A stretch of 64,000 bases of DNA. It comes from Pseudomonadota bacterium (GTDB taxonomy: Bacteria > Desulfobacterota > Desulfobacteria > Desulfobacterales > Desulfosarcinaceae). This document shows, in pieces, positions 54,561 to 63,179 of this stretch; positions within the stretch are counted from its first letter, which is position 1, and every line of letters starts with the position of its first letter. The notes under the pieces are model-generated. The model ran no database searches, was not told where the DNA came from, and saw only the letters and a program-made list of their open reading frames with translations. Location of the stretch: the NCBI GenBank assembly GCA_023435265.1, contig JAEYRZ010000012.1:1-64000 (forward strand). The letters run 5' to 3'. The translations under genes were made by a program, and so were the position numbers.

Positions 54561-55714
54561 TTCTCAACCTTCTCCATTCCAGCTTTGGCATTCACCTGTA
54601 TGCGGGTTTGGCCGGCAGGCCCGGCCGCATCCGGTACCCGGCCGTGCTCGACCATTGTCTGGTAATTGGTGCGGTAAATTTCAGCCAGCGTCAAAAACGC
54701 CGTGACGATCAGCGGCCCGTAGATGATACCCAGAATGCCGAAAAGCTTCAGCCCGCCGATGATGGCGAAAAACACCAGCAGGGGATGCATTTTTACCCGC
54801 CGGCCGACCAGGCGCGGTTTGAGCAGGTACTCCGTTCCGCCCGACAGGACCGCATAGATCAGAAGTAAAAAGAAGCTGCCGGTGATGTTTCCTTTGAGGA
54901 AGAGGAAAACAGCGGCCGGAACGAATACCAGCCCGATCCCCAATATGGGCAGAAACGCCAGCAGCCCCATGATGACGCCCCACAGAAAAGAGGATTGGAA
55001 CCCGTAGGCCCAGAAGATCAATCCTCCCAGCAGCCCCTGGATGACGCCGCACACGCCGTTGACCACCAGAATGGCGCCCGACATCTCCTTGAACTTGCCG
55101 ATCAGCATGCGTTCCTGCTGAACCGGGAGGGGCGACAAGTCCACGACGTAGCCCACCAGGCGTTCGCCGTCGATGAGCAGAAAGAAGCACACCATCAGCA
55201 TCAGGATGAAGTTCACAACGAAGAGCAGCGTGTTCGATGCGATGGCCTTGCTCTGATCGTACAAAAAGGACGCGATGTAGCGGATCACTTCGGTGGCGAA
55301 CCGCTTGAGCTCTTCTCCGGTCAGCTCGAAATTGAACCCGGCCAGGTAGGTATTGGCCCGTTCCAGCACCTGCGTATCGTTCAACAATGCGGTGATCTGT
55401 TCGCTGATCACCGCGTCCCTGGCCATCTGATAGAGGCCGAAGGCCTGCTGGCCGAGACTGCCGACGAACAGGGCGACCGGCACGAACAGAACGAAAAAGA
55501 TCACGATGCAGGTGCCGAGCGAAGCCAGCCAGGGGCGGGCCTTCAACCGAACGCACAACAGGCGGTACAACGGATGAAAAAGACCGCTGACCACAGCCCC
55601 CAGGACCAGGATGGCGACAAACGGCATCATCAACCAGCCCAGCAGCAGGAGCGCGCCGACAAAGCAGGCCAGAAAAAAACCGAGCACCGGATTCCGGGAG
55701 ATCATGTCACCCAT
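54557..55714 (-). CDS. AI-2E family transporter
   Basis: 385 residues, with seven to eight hydrophobic helices. The N-terminal pair ([40 protein letters not shown]), the central soluble region, and the C-terminal [34 protein letters not shown] and [40 protein letters not shown] are the PerM/TqsA family pattern. Family members export autoinducer-2 or act as Na/H antiporters, so the substrate is open. It is coupled to gyrA, whose start codon overlaps its stop. Confidence 0.9.
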   Translation of the reverse strand: MGDMISRNPVLGFFLACFVGALLLLGWLMMPFVAILVLGAVVSGLFHPLYRLLCVRLKARPWLASLGTCIVIFFVLFVPVALFVGSLGQQAFGLYQMARDAVISEQITALLNDTQVLERANTYLAGFNFELTGEELKRFATEVIRYIASFLYDQSKAIASNTLLFVVNFILMLMVCFFLLIDGERLVGYVVDLSPLPVQQERMLIGKFKEMSGAILVVNGVCGVIQGLLGGLIFWAYGFQSSFLWGVIMGLLAFLPILGIGLVFVPAAVFLFLKGNITGSFFLLLIYAVLSGGTEYLLKPRLVGRRVKMHPLLVFFAIIGGLKLFGILGIIYGPLIVTAFLTLAEIYRTNYQTMVEHGRVPDAAGPAGQTRIQVNAKAGMEKVEK

Positions 55715-55943
55715 TGCATCTCCAGTTTGCGCGGCATCTCATCACAGCGCCGGCGCACACCTCAGTCCAGGGCACACGCAAAGCTGGGGTGTCGGGCAAC
55801 CTGAACAAGGGCTTCCCTCCGATGCGAGGGCAACGGCAGCGTATAGACTGGGGAGCGGTCGGCCACATACGATCGGCTGGATTCATCGCGTACGAACCGC
55901 CATACTCAGGGCGGTCCACCCGGGCCGTAACCTGAGGAAAGTG

Positions 55944-56204
55944 CTATTTGCTGACCAGAGCGCCGGCGGTGATCAGAAGCAGCGCCTCATAGATCCACAA
56001 GGCGGTCAGGCTGTCGAAAACGGCCATGACGATCCCGCCACCGACGATGGCCGGAACCCCACAAAAAACCAAGATTCCCAATTTCCTGCTGATATCCATG
56101 CTGGCACCCATCGATTGATTTGCGTTTATCGCCGCGTCAGCGCCGCGGCGATCATCATTCCTGCCCTGGTTTTGCATCTCATTGGTAAGCCGACTTTTTA
56201 ACAA
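55944..56204 (-). CDS. small two-helix membrane protein
   Basis: 86 residues at most; internal starts at MQNQGRNDD or MGASMDISRK are possible. Two hydrophobic helices (LGILVFCGVPAIVGGGIVMAVF and ALWIYEALLLITAGALV) are separated by a short polar turn. No family was recognised. It stands alone between the AI-2E gene and the NRDE gene. Confidence 0.55.
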   Translation of the reverse strand: MLKSRLTNEMQNQGRNDDRRGADAAINANQSMGASMDISRKLGILVFCGVPAIVGGGIVMAVFDSLTALWIYEALLLITAGALVSK

Positions 56205-56509
56205 TAACGCTCTTGAATGTAAAGCGAAAAAGGCGGTTCAGGCGGAAGCGCGGACCGTGCGGGACGGGGATCCTCCGCTGCGAAAGGCGGTCCTAAAACC
56301 GATGGGCTGGTCACCGGAACAGCCGGCGCCCCGATCCGGGCCGTGGTACCGCAAGCGGACGGCGGCAGACATGAACCGCGAAAAGCAATCGCGGCGCGTC
56401 GTGCCGGTCGGCTGAACGCCGGCGGGCGCGGTTTCGTGTGGTCAAAGAACGCAAGATGCATTAAATTGACTCGCAGCGACCCAAGGACCTTCAAACCGAA
56501 AGCATCCCC
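56205..56509. other. intergenic segment, nothing recognised
   Basis: 305 nt upstream of the NRDE gene. A 77-codon plus-strand frame covers part of it but shows random-looking, Arg/Pro-rich translation and no ribosome binding site. No promoter or RNA motif could be assigned. Confidence 0.4.
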
Positions 56510-57289
56510 ATGTGCCTGATCCTGTTCGCGTATGAATCGCATCCCAAATACCGGCTTATCGCGGCTGCCAACCGGGACGAATTTTACCAGCGGGCGACCG
56601 CCGCGCTTTCCTTCTGGGAGGATGAACCCGACCTCCTGGCCGGGCGCGACCTCGAGGCAGGCGGCACCTGGATGGGCATCACCCGCATCGGGCGCTGGGC
56701 GGCAGTGACGAACTATCGGGATCCGCGGCGGATCATCTTCAATCCCCAGTCGCGCGGGTCGCTGGTCCGTGACTATCTGTGCGCCAAGGCGGCGCCCGAA
56801 CCCTTTCTGCGCCACCTGCAAAACCACGCTTCGCGCTACAACGGCTTCAACCTGTTGGCGGCCGACCGAACCTCGCTCTTCCATTTTTGCAGCCAGGGCA
56901 GCGGCATCCGGCGCCTGCAGCCGGGCGTCTACGGTTTGAGCAACCGGCTGCTCGACAGCCCCTGGCCGAAGATCATTGCAGGCAAGCGCCGGCTGAGGTC
57001 GATCATGGCCGAACGGGAGCACATCGAGGCGGAAGATCTTCTGCCCCTGCTCACCGACCGTACGATCGCCGAAGACCACCGCCTGCCCGACACGGGCGTG
57101 GGCATCGAGAAGGAACGCATGCTCAGCCCGGCATTCATCACCAGCCCGGATTACGGCACCCGCTCCTCGTCGGTGCTGACCATCTCCATCAAAGGCGTGG
57201 TTCAGTTTACGGAAGTGACCTGGCCCGCGGACGGCTCGGGGCCCCGTCCCGTGTCCATGCAAACCCACCAGTTCACCATCGGCAGGTAA
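56510..57289 (+). CDS. NRDE family protein (TANGO2-like)
   Basis: 259 residues beginning MCLILFAY with Cys2, as expected for the Ntn-hydrolase-like NRDE family, followed by the name-giving AANRDEFYQRAT and GGTWMGITRIGRWAAVTNYRDP. The C-terminal half has GTRSSSVLTI. Eukaryotic relatives (TANGO2) are linked to haem or lipid homeostasis; bacterial function is not settled. The protein length is typical. Confidence 0.92.
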   Translation: MCLILFAYESHPKYRLIAAANRDEFYQRATAALSFWEDEPDLLAGRDLEAGGTWMGITRIGRWAAVTNYRDPRRIIFNPQSRGSLVRDYLCAKAAPEPFLRHLQNHASRYNGFNLLAADRTSLFHFCSQGSGIRRLQPGVYGLSNRLLDSPWPKIIAGKRRLRSIMAEREHIEAEDLLPLLTDRTIAEDHRLPDTGVGIEKERMLSPAFITSPDYGTRSSSVLTISIKGVVQFTEVTWPADGSGPRPVSMQTHQFTIGR

Positions 57290-57421
57290 ACGGAAGGGGC
57301 AAGGCCGGCGGCCGTAACGCGAAGCGGCGCCCGGACGGCATCCGCTTCGAGCGCAGGAGCGCATGCGCCCGCAGACGTACACGTTCGTCCTGACTCGAAC
57401 CGCACGCGCGTGGATGCGGCT

Positions 57422-58303
57422 TTACGCATTCCCGGTCGGGGATGAGAATTTGAGGCCGATCAGCTTGTAGACGAGTTTGGCGACGGCAAAGGCCGAGTTG
57501 GGATCGTCCTCGCGGTGGCTCAGTTCCACCACATCGCAGCCGATCACGTTTTTGGCCGCGAAGAGGCGCCGAAGCAGATCCATGGCCTCGCTCCAGGTCA
57601 TCCCGCCGGGCTCGGGCGTACCGGTGCTGCGGATCACGCTCCAGTCGAACACATCCACGTCGATGGTGAGAAAAACGGCCTCCGGAAGCTGTGCAAGGGC
57701 GGCCTCATAATCGAAGCGCCCGGCGCGCAGGAGATGCATGAAGCCGACCGCCAGGCGTTCCTGCTTGATCCGCTGCGCTTCTTCCACGGAAAGACTGCGG
57801 ATGCCGAGCTGCAGGGTGTGCGGGGTGATTTCGCGGGCCCGCGCCATGGCGCAGGCATGGCTCAGGGGCGAACCCTCGTAGGTGTCGCGCAGATCGGCAT
57901 GCGCGTCGAACTGCACCACGCCAAGGCCGGGGAAGCGCTGCGCGGCGGCCTGCGCGAAGCCGCCGGTGATCGAATGATCGCCGCCGATCACGATCACGAA
58001 TTTCTCCTGGGCCAGCAGCCGGCCGGTGATCCCGCGGATCCGGGCGATCATCTCCCCGGCCGATTCGGGCGGCCGGCCCGCATCCACGGTGGCCACGCCG
58101 ACCCGGTACGGTTCGCAGTCCAGCACCTCGTCATACAATTCGACGTAGTGCGAGGCGTGCAGCACCGCAAGCGGCGCCTGGGCCGTACCGCGGCCGTAGG
58201 AAACGCCGCCCTCGTAGCCGAACGGCACGATCACCGCTTTGGCGGCCGCCAGATCGAAAGGCTGATCCTCGGCCCCCAGGAACTGAACGGAATGCGCTTT
58301 CAC
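57422..58303 (-). CDS. speB: agmatinase
   Basis: 293 residues from GTG 58303, chosen because GGAGG lies 7 nt upstream and the codon overlaps the speY stop by 4 nt. An ureohydrolase with the manganese-binding series GGDHS, QFDAHADLRD and TIDVDVFD, plus SYGRGTAQAP at the front. It converts agmatine to putrescine and urea. In this operon agmatine comes from PdaA, and putrescine would feed SpeY. Confidence 0.92.
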   Translation of the reverse strand: MKAHSVQFLGAEDQPFDLAAAKAVIVPFGYEGGVSYGRGTAQAPLAVLHASHYVELYDEVLDCEPYRVGVATVDAGRPPESAGEMIARIRGITGRLLAQEKFVIVIGGDHSITGGFAQAAAQRFPGLGVVQFDAHADLRDTYEGSPLSHACAMARAREITPHTLQLGIRSLSVEEAQRIKQERLAVGFMHLLRAGRFDYEAALAQLPEAVFLTIDVDVFDWSVIRSTGTPEPGGMTWSEAMDLLRRLFAAKNVIGCDVVELSHREDDPNSAFAVAKLVYKLIGLKFSSPTGNA

Positions 58304-59361
58304 CGCGCCGCCTCCAGCCGGGCGACGCGGTCCGCCAGGTCGTCGCCCAGCCGCCGCGGCCGGCGCGTTTTGCATTCGGCCAGCACGAACGCCGCCAGCA
58401 GCGGGAAGATGACGCTGTACTCGCCCCACACCTGCACCAGATTGATTTCATCGGCGCGATGGTATTTGCCCCACGTGACCGATTCACTGAACGTGCAGCT
58501 GGAAAGGCTTCCCTCGCGCTCCACGGCCGTGCCGATCTGGATGCCCCGCTCGGCGCCTTCGAACGCGATGTTCAGGATCTGGCTGATGGTGGGGCCGGTC
58601 TGCTGAATGAAGTTCTTGGGCCCGCCGCCACCCAGTTCGAGAAACCCGTTGGGCTGGGCCGTGTAGGTGATGGCGGCCGAGTGCAGGATATCCTTTTGCG
58701 CCGACAGATGGACCGGAAAACCTTCGCGGTCGGTGCGCACCAGGTTCATGGCGATGGAGTGGTTGGTGAGCGAGTCCCAGAAGATCGGCACCCCCAGCCG
58801 GGCGGCCGCGATGGTGAAGCTGCGCTCCGGGTGGGGCGCCGTTTCCGCCGCCCACAACCCCAGCGTGCGGGTGAACTCCCAGCTTGACACGCCCTTTGCG
58901 TCCAGTTCGGCGTGTCGCTCGCGGATAAAGCGCCGGACGATCTCGTCCTGGGCCTCCAGCGTTTCCTTCTCGCGGATGCCGATGTCGTATATCCGCGTAT
59001 CGCCGTGCTTGCGCAGCTGGTTGTCGTCCCAATTGGGATGGATGGACTTGACCGGCAGGCCGAAGGCGAAGTGCAGATCATGGTACACCTGCGCGCCGGT
59101 CGAGCAGATCACGTCGATAAAGCCTTCGTTCAGCAGCGAAATGACCATACCGCCCATTCCGCCGGCGATTCCCGCCCCGGAGATGCCGAGCCAGATCGTA
59201 TTGTCTTCGTCCACCATGCGGCGGAACAATTCGGCCGCGCGGTGCACGTGGCGGGCTTCAAAACAGGTTCGCCCCATCAGGCGGATCAGCTCGGACACGC
59301 TCAAGCCCTTGGGCATGATCTGGGGCACGATATCCGGGGCTTTCTCAAACAGGGATCGCAT
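58300..59361 (-). CDS. speY: deoxyhypusine synthase-like polyamine aminopropyl/aminobutyltransferase
   Basis: 353 residues of the deoxyhypusine synthase family. The NAD site segments are GISGAGIAGGMGGMVISLL and FGLPVKSIHPNWDD; the catalytic-Lys region reads LELGGGGPKNFIQQTGP, with the Lys preserved. Bacteria lack eIF5A, and DHS-like enzymes beside agmatinase and arginine decarboxylase have been linked to homospermidine or spermidine-type synthesis. The exact product here is inference. The gene lies 21 nt after pdaA. Confidence 0.82.
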   Translation of the reverse strand: MRSLFEKAPDIVPQIMPKGLSVSELIRLMGRTCFEARHVHRAAELFRRMVDEDNTIWLGISGAGIAGGMGGMVISLLNEGFIDVICSTGAQVYHDLHFAFGLPVKSIHPNWDDNQLRKHGDTRIYDIGIREKETLEAQDEIVRRFIRERHAELDAKGVSSWEFTRTLGLWAAETAPHPERSFTIAAARLGVPIFWDSLTNHSIAMNLVRTDREGFPVHLSAQKDILHSAAITYTAQPNGFLELGGGGPKNFIQQTGPTISQILNIAFEGAERGIQIGTAVEREGSLSSCTFSESVTWGKYHRADEINLVQVWGEYSVIFPLLAAFVLAECKTRRPRRLGDDLADRVARLEAAR

Positions 59362-59382
59362 AACATCCTTTTCGGGCTGAAG

Positions 59383-59940
59383 TTAAAATAGGAAGACCGC
59401 CGTGGCGATCACAGTGGTCCAGAGCCCGTCTTTGTGGCCGTGGGCGCATTTGGCGATGCTGCGGCTCGTAAACTGCTTTTTCTCCGCAATATAGAGTTGT
59501 TTCCGCTCGTCCCAGGCCACTTCCGGGTCGAGTTCCATGCCCAGCGTGGAAGCCAGCATCGTGGCGGCCAGGTCCTCGGCGAAATCGCCCGCCTGGCGGG
59601 CCGTCTGACCGAAGCTGTGGTGTTCCGAAATATAGCCGTATTGGGTGCGGTCCACCGGCTGCGCCAGCCCGACCGCCGAGGTGACCAGCCGGCTCGGCTC
59701 GTCGGTGTTCTCGCGCGCCATGACCACAAAGGTAATCTGGCCCGGCACCAGTTCAAGCAGGCCCTGCTGCTTGGAAATAATTTTGCAGTCCGGCGGAAAA
59801 ATGCTCGATACGGTCACCAGATTGCACTTTTCAATGCCCGCATCGCGCAGCGCCAATTCGAAGCTCTGCAGCTTATTCCGGTGGTATCCCACCCCCCGCG
59901 TGAAGAACATCCTTTTGGGAACCATTTTTTCCAATTTCAC
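59383..59940 (-). CDS. pdaD: pyruvoyl-dependent arginine decarboxylase
   Basis: 185 residues. The self-cleavage Ser-Ser pair lies in [14 protein letters not shown], which would produce the pyruvoyl-bearing alpha subunit from the second Ser. [20 protein letters not shown] and [14 protein letters not shown] are typical of the family. It makes agmatine from arginine without PLP and is the first gene of the operon with speY and speB. Possible starts are MKLEKMV and an internal Met at residue 6. Confidence 0.9.
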   Translation of the reverse strand: MKLEKMVPKRMFFTRGVGYHRNKLQSFELALRDAGIEKCNLVTVSSIFPPDCKIISKQQGLLELVPGQITFVVMARENTDEPSRLVTSAVGLAQPVDRTQYGYISEHHSFGQTARQAGDFAEDLAATMLASTLGMELDPEVAWDERKQLYIAEKKQFTSRSIAKCAHGHKDGLWTTVIATAVFLF

Positions 59941-60429
59941 TTTTCCTTTCTGCTGACAATTGAACCCTCGGCAGCGATCAGGCCCGAAGAAACGGCGCGA
60001 CTATATGCAAGACCGGCCCATTATTCAATCATATAATGATGCACGCGGAACGCCTTGAAAACCGTATCCCGGCAGGAGTTTAGCGCACTCGGCGATCAGG
60101 CGGAAATTTTCCCGGCACTCGCGCGAAAAACCGTACGGCAGGCCCGATATCCTCAGGGCAATTGCATCTAGGTAGGGGCGGACCTGCGTGTCCGCCCTGT
60201 TCGTGCAAGGCGGACCTGGATGTCCATCCTGTTCGTGCAAGGCGGACACGCAGGTCCGCCCCTACATGCGATCGCCCCGTCGATATCCGGACCTTTCCTT
60301 GACATCGACCGACCCAGCTGTTAAGAAAAACGGCAGCCGGCCGCATTGTCCCTCCTGTTCCGGTTCCCCCTTTGTATGCATTGCTCCGCCGCCGGCCGCC
60401 CCCTCGCCTGAACCCGCGCTGCAAAAAAG
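59941..60429. other. gene-free segment with inverted repeat
   Basis: 489 nt between the divergent pdaD and WYL genes. It holds the 60173-60264 inverted repeat and a weak TTGACA-like -35 box near 60299. No ORF with coding character was found; the promoters for both neighbours are expected here. Confidence 0.5.
60173..60264. repeat. perfect 24-bp inverted repeat with internal direct repeat
   Basis: Arms 60173-60196 and 60241-60264 are exact reverse complements (TAGGGGCGGACCTGCGTGTC plus CGCC). Between them the unit CTGTTCGTGCAAGGCGGAC occurs twice (from 60197 and from 60229). The layout resembles REP-like intergenic elements rather than CRISPR: it has only two units and an inverted order. Confidence 0.85.
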
Positions 60430-61404
60430 GTGGATGCCATGCCGCTCTTTCCGCAACTCGAACGCCTCTTCTGGCTGCACCGACGGATCAAAGAAAAAGC
60501 CTTCCCAAACGCCCGCCGCCTGGCCGAACACTTCGAAGTCTCCGAGAAAACCGCCCGGCGCGACATCGCCCTGCTGCGCGACCGCTTCCAGGCGCCGCTG
60601 GCCTTCGACCGCCGCGGCAACGGCTATTATTACGAGGATGAATTTTACGAGCTGCCCTGCCTGCCCGCCAGCCAGCAGGAAATTCTCTGCCTCCTGCTGG
60701 CGCGACGCCTGCTCGACCATGCCGCCGGCGGCTTCATCGGCCGCGAGCTCGACAGCCTCAAGGAAAAAATCTTCTCCGCCGAATGCCGCCTTGGCTTCAC
60801 TCCAGAAACCGCCCGCAGCGCCTTCTCTGCCGCCTGGAGCGGCCACGCGCCGGCCGAGGAGGAGATCTTCCGCCTGGCGGCCTGGGCCCTGCTCAACCAC
60901 CGGCCGGTACGCTTCGATTACTGCTCGCCCCAAACGAACCGAACCACCCGCCGCGAGGCCGAACCCCACCACCTGCAGCACTACATTGGCTCCTGGGTGC
61001 TGATCGCCTTCTGCCGCCGCCGCGACGCCTGGCGCAAATTCTTCCTCTCGCGGATGAGCGGCCTGCAGACGCTCGAAGCCACCTTCGAACCCCGTCCCGA
61101 ATGCCAATGGCGCCCCCTGCTCGACGCCGCCTTCGGCCTGTTCCACGGCGACGAAACCCTCCCGGTCACCCTGCGCTTCACCCCCTTCCGCGCCCGCTGG
61201 GTGCGCGAACAATACTGGCACCCGGCCCAGCAGATCACCGAACGCCCCGACGGCGGCCTGGAACTGACCCTGCCGGTGGCCGACTTCCGCGAAATCAAAA
61301 TGCGCATCCTGCAGTTCGGAACGGACTGCGAGGTCGTGACGCCGGAGGGGCTGAGGGAGGAGGTACGGGAGGAGATTGAACGGATGGGGCTGGTGTACAA
61401 ATGA
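60430..61404 (+). CDS. WYL-domain transcriptional regulator
   Basis: 324 residues. An N-terminal helix-turn-helix (ARRLAEHFEVSEKTARRDIALLRDRF), then the WYL domain (HRPVRFDYCSPQT, REAEPHHLQHYIGSWVLIAFCRRRDAWRKFFLSRMSGL) and a WCX C-terminus (VREQYWHPAQQI, ELTLPVADFREIKMRILQFGTDCEVV). WYL proteins often regulate CRISPR-Cas loci and DNA-damage responses by sensing nucleic-acid ligands. The cas genes about 1.1 kb downstream support that role here. A palindromic element lies just after the gene. Confidence 0.88.
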   Translation: MDAMPLFPQLERLFWLHRRIKEKAFPNARRLAEHFEVSEKTARRDIALLRDRFQAPLAFDRRGNGYYYEDEFYELPCLPASQQEILCLLLARRLLDHAAGGFIGRELDSLKEKIFSAECRLGFTPETARSAFSAAWSGHAPAEEEIFRLAAWALLNHRPVRFDYCSPQTNRTTRREAEPHHLQHYIGSWVLIAFCRRRDAWRKFFLSRMSGLQTLEATFEPRPECQWRPLLDAAFGLFHGDETLPVTLRFTPFRARWVREQYWHPAQQITERPDGGLELTLPVADFREIKMRILQFGTDCEVVTPEGLREEVREEIERMGLVYK

Positions 61405-61470
61405 TGTTTTGCAGCTTGGATGGAACCTGAATGACGACCTGCGAGTGGTGGAGTGGAGGACAAAGTGCCG

Positions 61471-61503
61471 GAATTGCAAGTCACAATTTGTGATCTCCAA
61501 TTC
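61471..61503. promoter_or_regulatory. nested palindrome upstream of the Bro-N/cas run
   Basis: A symmetric element: GAATTG, 4 nt, TCACAA, T, TTGTGA, 4 nt, CAATTC. Both arm pairs are exact reverse complements around one central base. It lies between the WYL gene and the cas-side genes, a suitable place for an operator; it could also form a hairpin in RNA. Confidence 0.45.
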
Positions 61504-61552
61504 TAAAGGGATAAAACATGAACGGATAGCTGCGATTAACTGCTTAAAATAC

Positions 61553-61583
61553 CGGGGCAAAGCCGATCCCCTGTTTTTTTTAT
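61553..61583 (+). terminator. weak terminator-like sequence after the WYL gene
   Basis: GGGG and CCCC arms (4 bp) are followed two bases later by a run of eight T. The stem is short, so termination is uncertain. Confidence 0.3.
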
Positions 61584-61666
61584 GGGGTGGTACCTGGATG
61601 TCCGAGCACTGCCGGTATAGTGGCATATGGCAATCCGATCACCAAAGCTCTCGGGGCAATGAAAAG

Positions 61667-62523
61667 ATGATAGAAGCCAAGTCCGTCATTTCAGGGAACA
61701 AGCAAATCCGGCGAACCCTTCACAATGGTGAATTGTGGTTCTCGATCTCGGATGTTGTCGACGCATTGATCGAAACCCCAAATTCCGCCGATTATATCGA
61801 CTCAATAATCCTAAAAGACAAAAGTTTAGCAAAGGCATGGAAAGATGTCGTCATTCCACTTTGGTTCACAATGGAAAGCGGGAGTCAGAAGGTTGATTGC
61901 GCCAATACCGAAGGAATATTCCGAATAACTCAGTCCATCCCCGCCCAAAAGGCCGAGCCGCTCAAGCGCTGGCTGGCCAGGATGGCCTATGAGCGGATCC
62001 AAGAAATCAAAAATTCAGATCTGGCTCCCCAACGAACGCGGACGATCTACAAAAGCAGAGGCAATTCCGATGCCTGGATCGAAAAACGAATGTACAGCAT
62101 CAAGATTCGCTCCGAACTGCTGAATGTGTGGCACAAACGCGGCGTTCAGGAGGATTCGGAATCTACCGTTCTGACGGCCGAAATAGCCAGGGCAACCTTT
62201 GGCATGACACCCGAGGAGTACAAGCGATTCAAAGAATGGACTACGGAAATCTGCGTGACCACATGAGCGGCCTTGAGTTGATCTTTTCCATGCTTGACGA
62301 GGCGGCTGCCACTGAAATCATGCGCAATCAGGACGCGCAAGGTTTTACGCCGAATAAACTGGCAGCACGGAAGGGTGGACGGGTTGCCGGCGAGGCCAGA
62401 GAAAAATTGGAGGCAGAAACTGGCTGCAGTATTTTTACATCGGAGAATTACCTTGACGAACCAGAGAGCCGCAAACGCCTGAACGCCAATGGGGCGCAAA
62501 GGGGCAAAATGGAGAGCCTATGA
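61667..62523 (+). pseudogene. Bro-N domain (antirepressor-like) gene split by a frameshift
   Basis: The first frame (61667-62266, 199 residues) has the Bro-N domain: ISGNKQIRRTLHNGELWFSISDVVDAL, then DCANTEGIFRITQSIPAQKAEPLKRWLARMAYERIQEI. It ends with EYKRFKEWTTEICVTT, whereas the family continues NLRDHM-D/N-LELIFTML. That continuation is present in another frame (YGNLRDHMSGLELIFSML) up to 62523, so a one-base shift near 62231-62240 divides the gene. The second frame has its own ATG at 62263 overlapping the first stop by 4 nt (an 86-residue product), and its stop overlaps the cas5 ATG. It is either a decayed gene or two coupled halves. Confidence 0.8.
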
Positions 62524-63179
62524 AACCATATGAAATCAAAATTGAAATTGCCGGATCGACAGCAATGTGGACAAGGCCGGATACGGGAGACTGTCCAGTC
62601 AGCTATCCCGCCCCCACCTATTCAGCCGTGAAGGGTATCTTCGAGGCGGTTCTCTGGGGACCGGCGGTAGTGATCGTCCCGTTCAAAGTTGAAATCTGTA
62701 AACCGCTGCGTTTCCATGGCTACGCTACCAATTACAACGGCCCTTTGCGTAAAAGTGGAACCGAAGGGGCCTATCAGTTCCTGGCGACCGTGCTGACGGA
62801 TGTCTGTTATAGGATGTATGCCCATGTCTATCCGACGGGGAATAAAAAAACGATAAATGATAAAGCCAAAGCCTGGGACAGCAAAACAACTTCGCCCGGT
62901 CATGCCTATGCCGCGATCTTCAAGCGTCGTCTCCAACGGGGTCAGTGGTTCACATTACCGTGCCTCGGATGGAAGGAGTTTACGCCGTCTTATGTGGGGA
63001 CTTTCCGTGACGAAACAAAGGTTCAAGAGAATATCAGCACCGTCCTCCCCTCAATGTTGAGGGAAGTTTTCCCGGATGGATATAAATCTAAAGTCCGATT
63101 CACCTATGACCAGAATGTCCCGATCGAACGTGGCGTTCTGACCTATCCGTTCAAGGGCTTGGAGGTGCGCAATGATTGA
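62520..63179 (+). CDS. cas5: CRISPR-associated protein Cas5 (type I, I-C-like)
   Basis: A 219-residue RAMP-fold protein. The N-terminal segment AMWTRPDTGDCPVSYPAPTYSAVKGIFEAVLW is the Cas5 signature (the TRP-x-SYxxPTxSAxxGIxEA pattern of Cas5d/Cas5c), with CKPLRFHGYATNYNGPLRKS after it. In type I-C systems Cas5 processes pre-crRNA and holds the 5' handle in Cascade. The start overlaps the Bro-N second frame by 4 nt and the end overlaps the next gene by 8 nt. No cas3 lies upstream, as would be normal for I-C. Subtype is tentative. Confidence 0.85.
   Translation: MKPYEIKIEIAGSTAMWTRPDTGDCPVSYPAPTYSAVKGIFEAVLWGPAVVIVPFKVEICKPLRFHGYATNYNGPLRKSGTEGAYQFLATVLTDVCYRMYAHVYPTGNKKTINDKAKAWDSKTTSPGHAYAAIFKRRLQRGQWFTLPCLGWKEFTPSYVGTFRDETKVQENISTVLPSMLREVFPDGYKSKVRFTYDQNVPIERGVLTYPFKGLEVRND

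Noticed and set aside
51267..54665. 1132-codon plus-strand open frame opposite gpsA and gyrA
   Set aside because: It is the mirror of two well-supported genes in G+C-rich DNA; the translation is His/Asp/Gln-rich without domains and there is no ribosome binding site.
56182..56415. 77-codon plus-strand frame upstream of the NRDE gene
   Set aside because: Random-looking Arg/Pro-rich translation and no ribosome binding site; overlaps the start of the small membrane protein gene.
60173..60264. Possible CRISPR array near the WYL and cas genes
   Set aside because: Only two related units in inverted orientation, with no regular spacers; treated as an inverted repeat.
61376..61666. N-terminal extension of the Bro-N frame back to 61376
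   Set aside because: The extension covers the palindrome and T-run; the family N-terminus starts at the Met encoded at 61667.
62231..62240. Programmed -1 frameshift inside the Bro-N gene
   Set aside because: No slippery heptamer of the X-XXY-YYZ type and no stem-loop just downstream; a plain frameshift or split gene is simpler.
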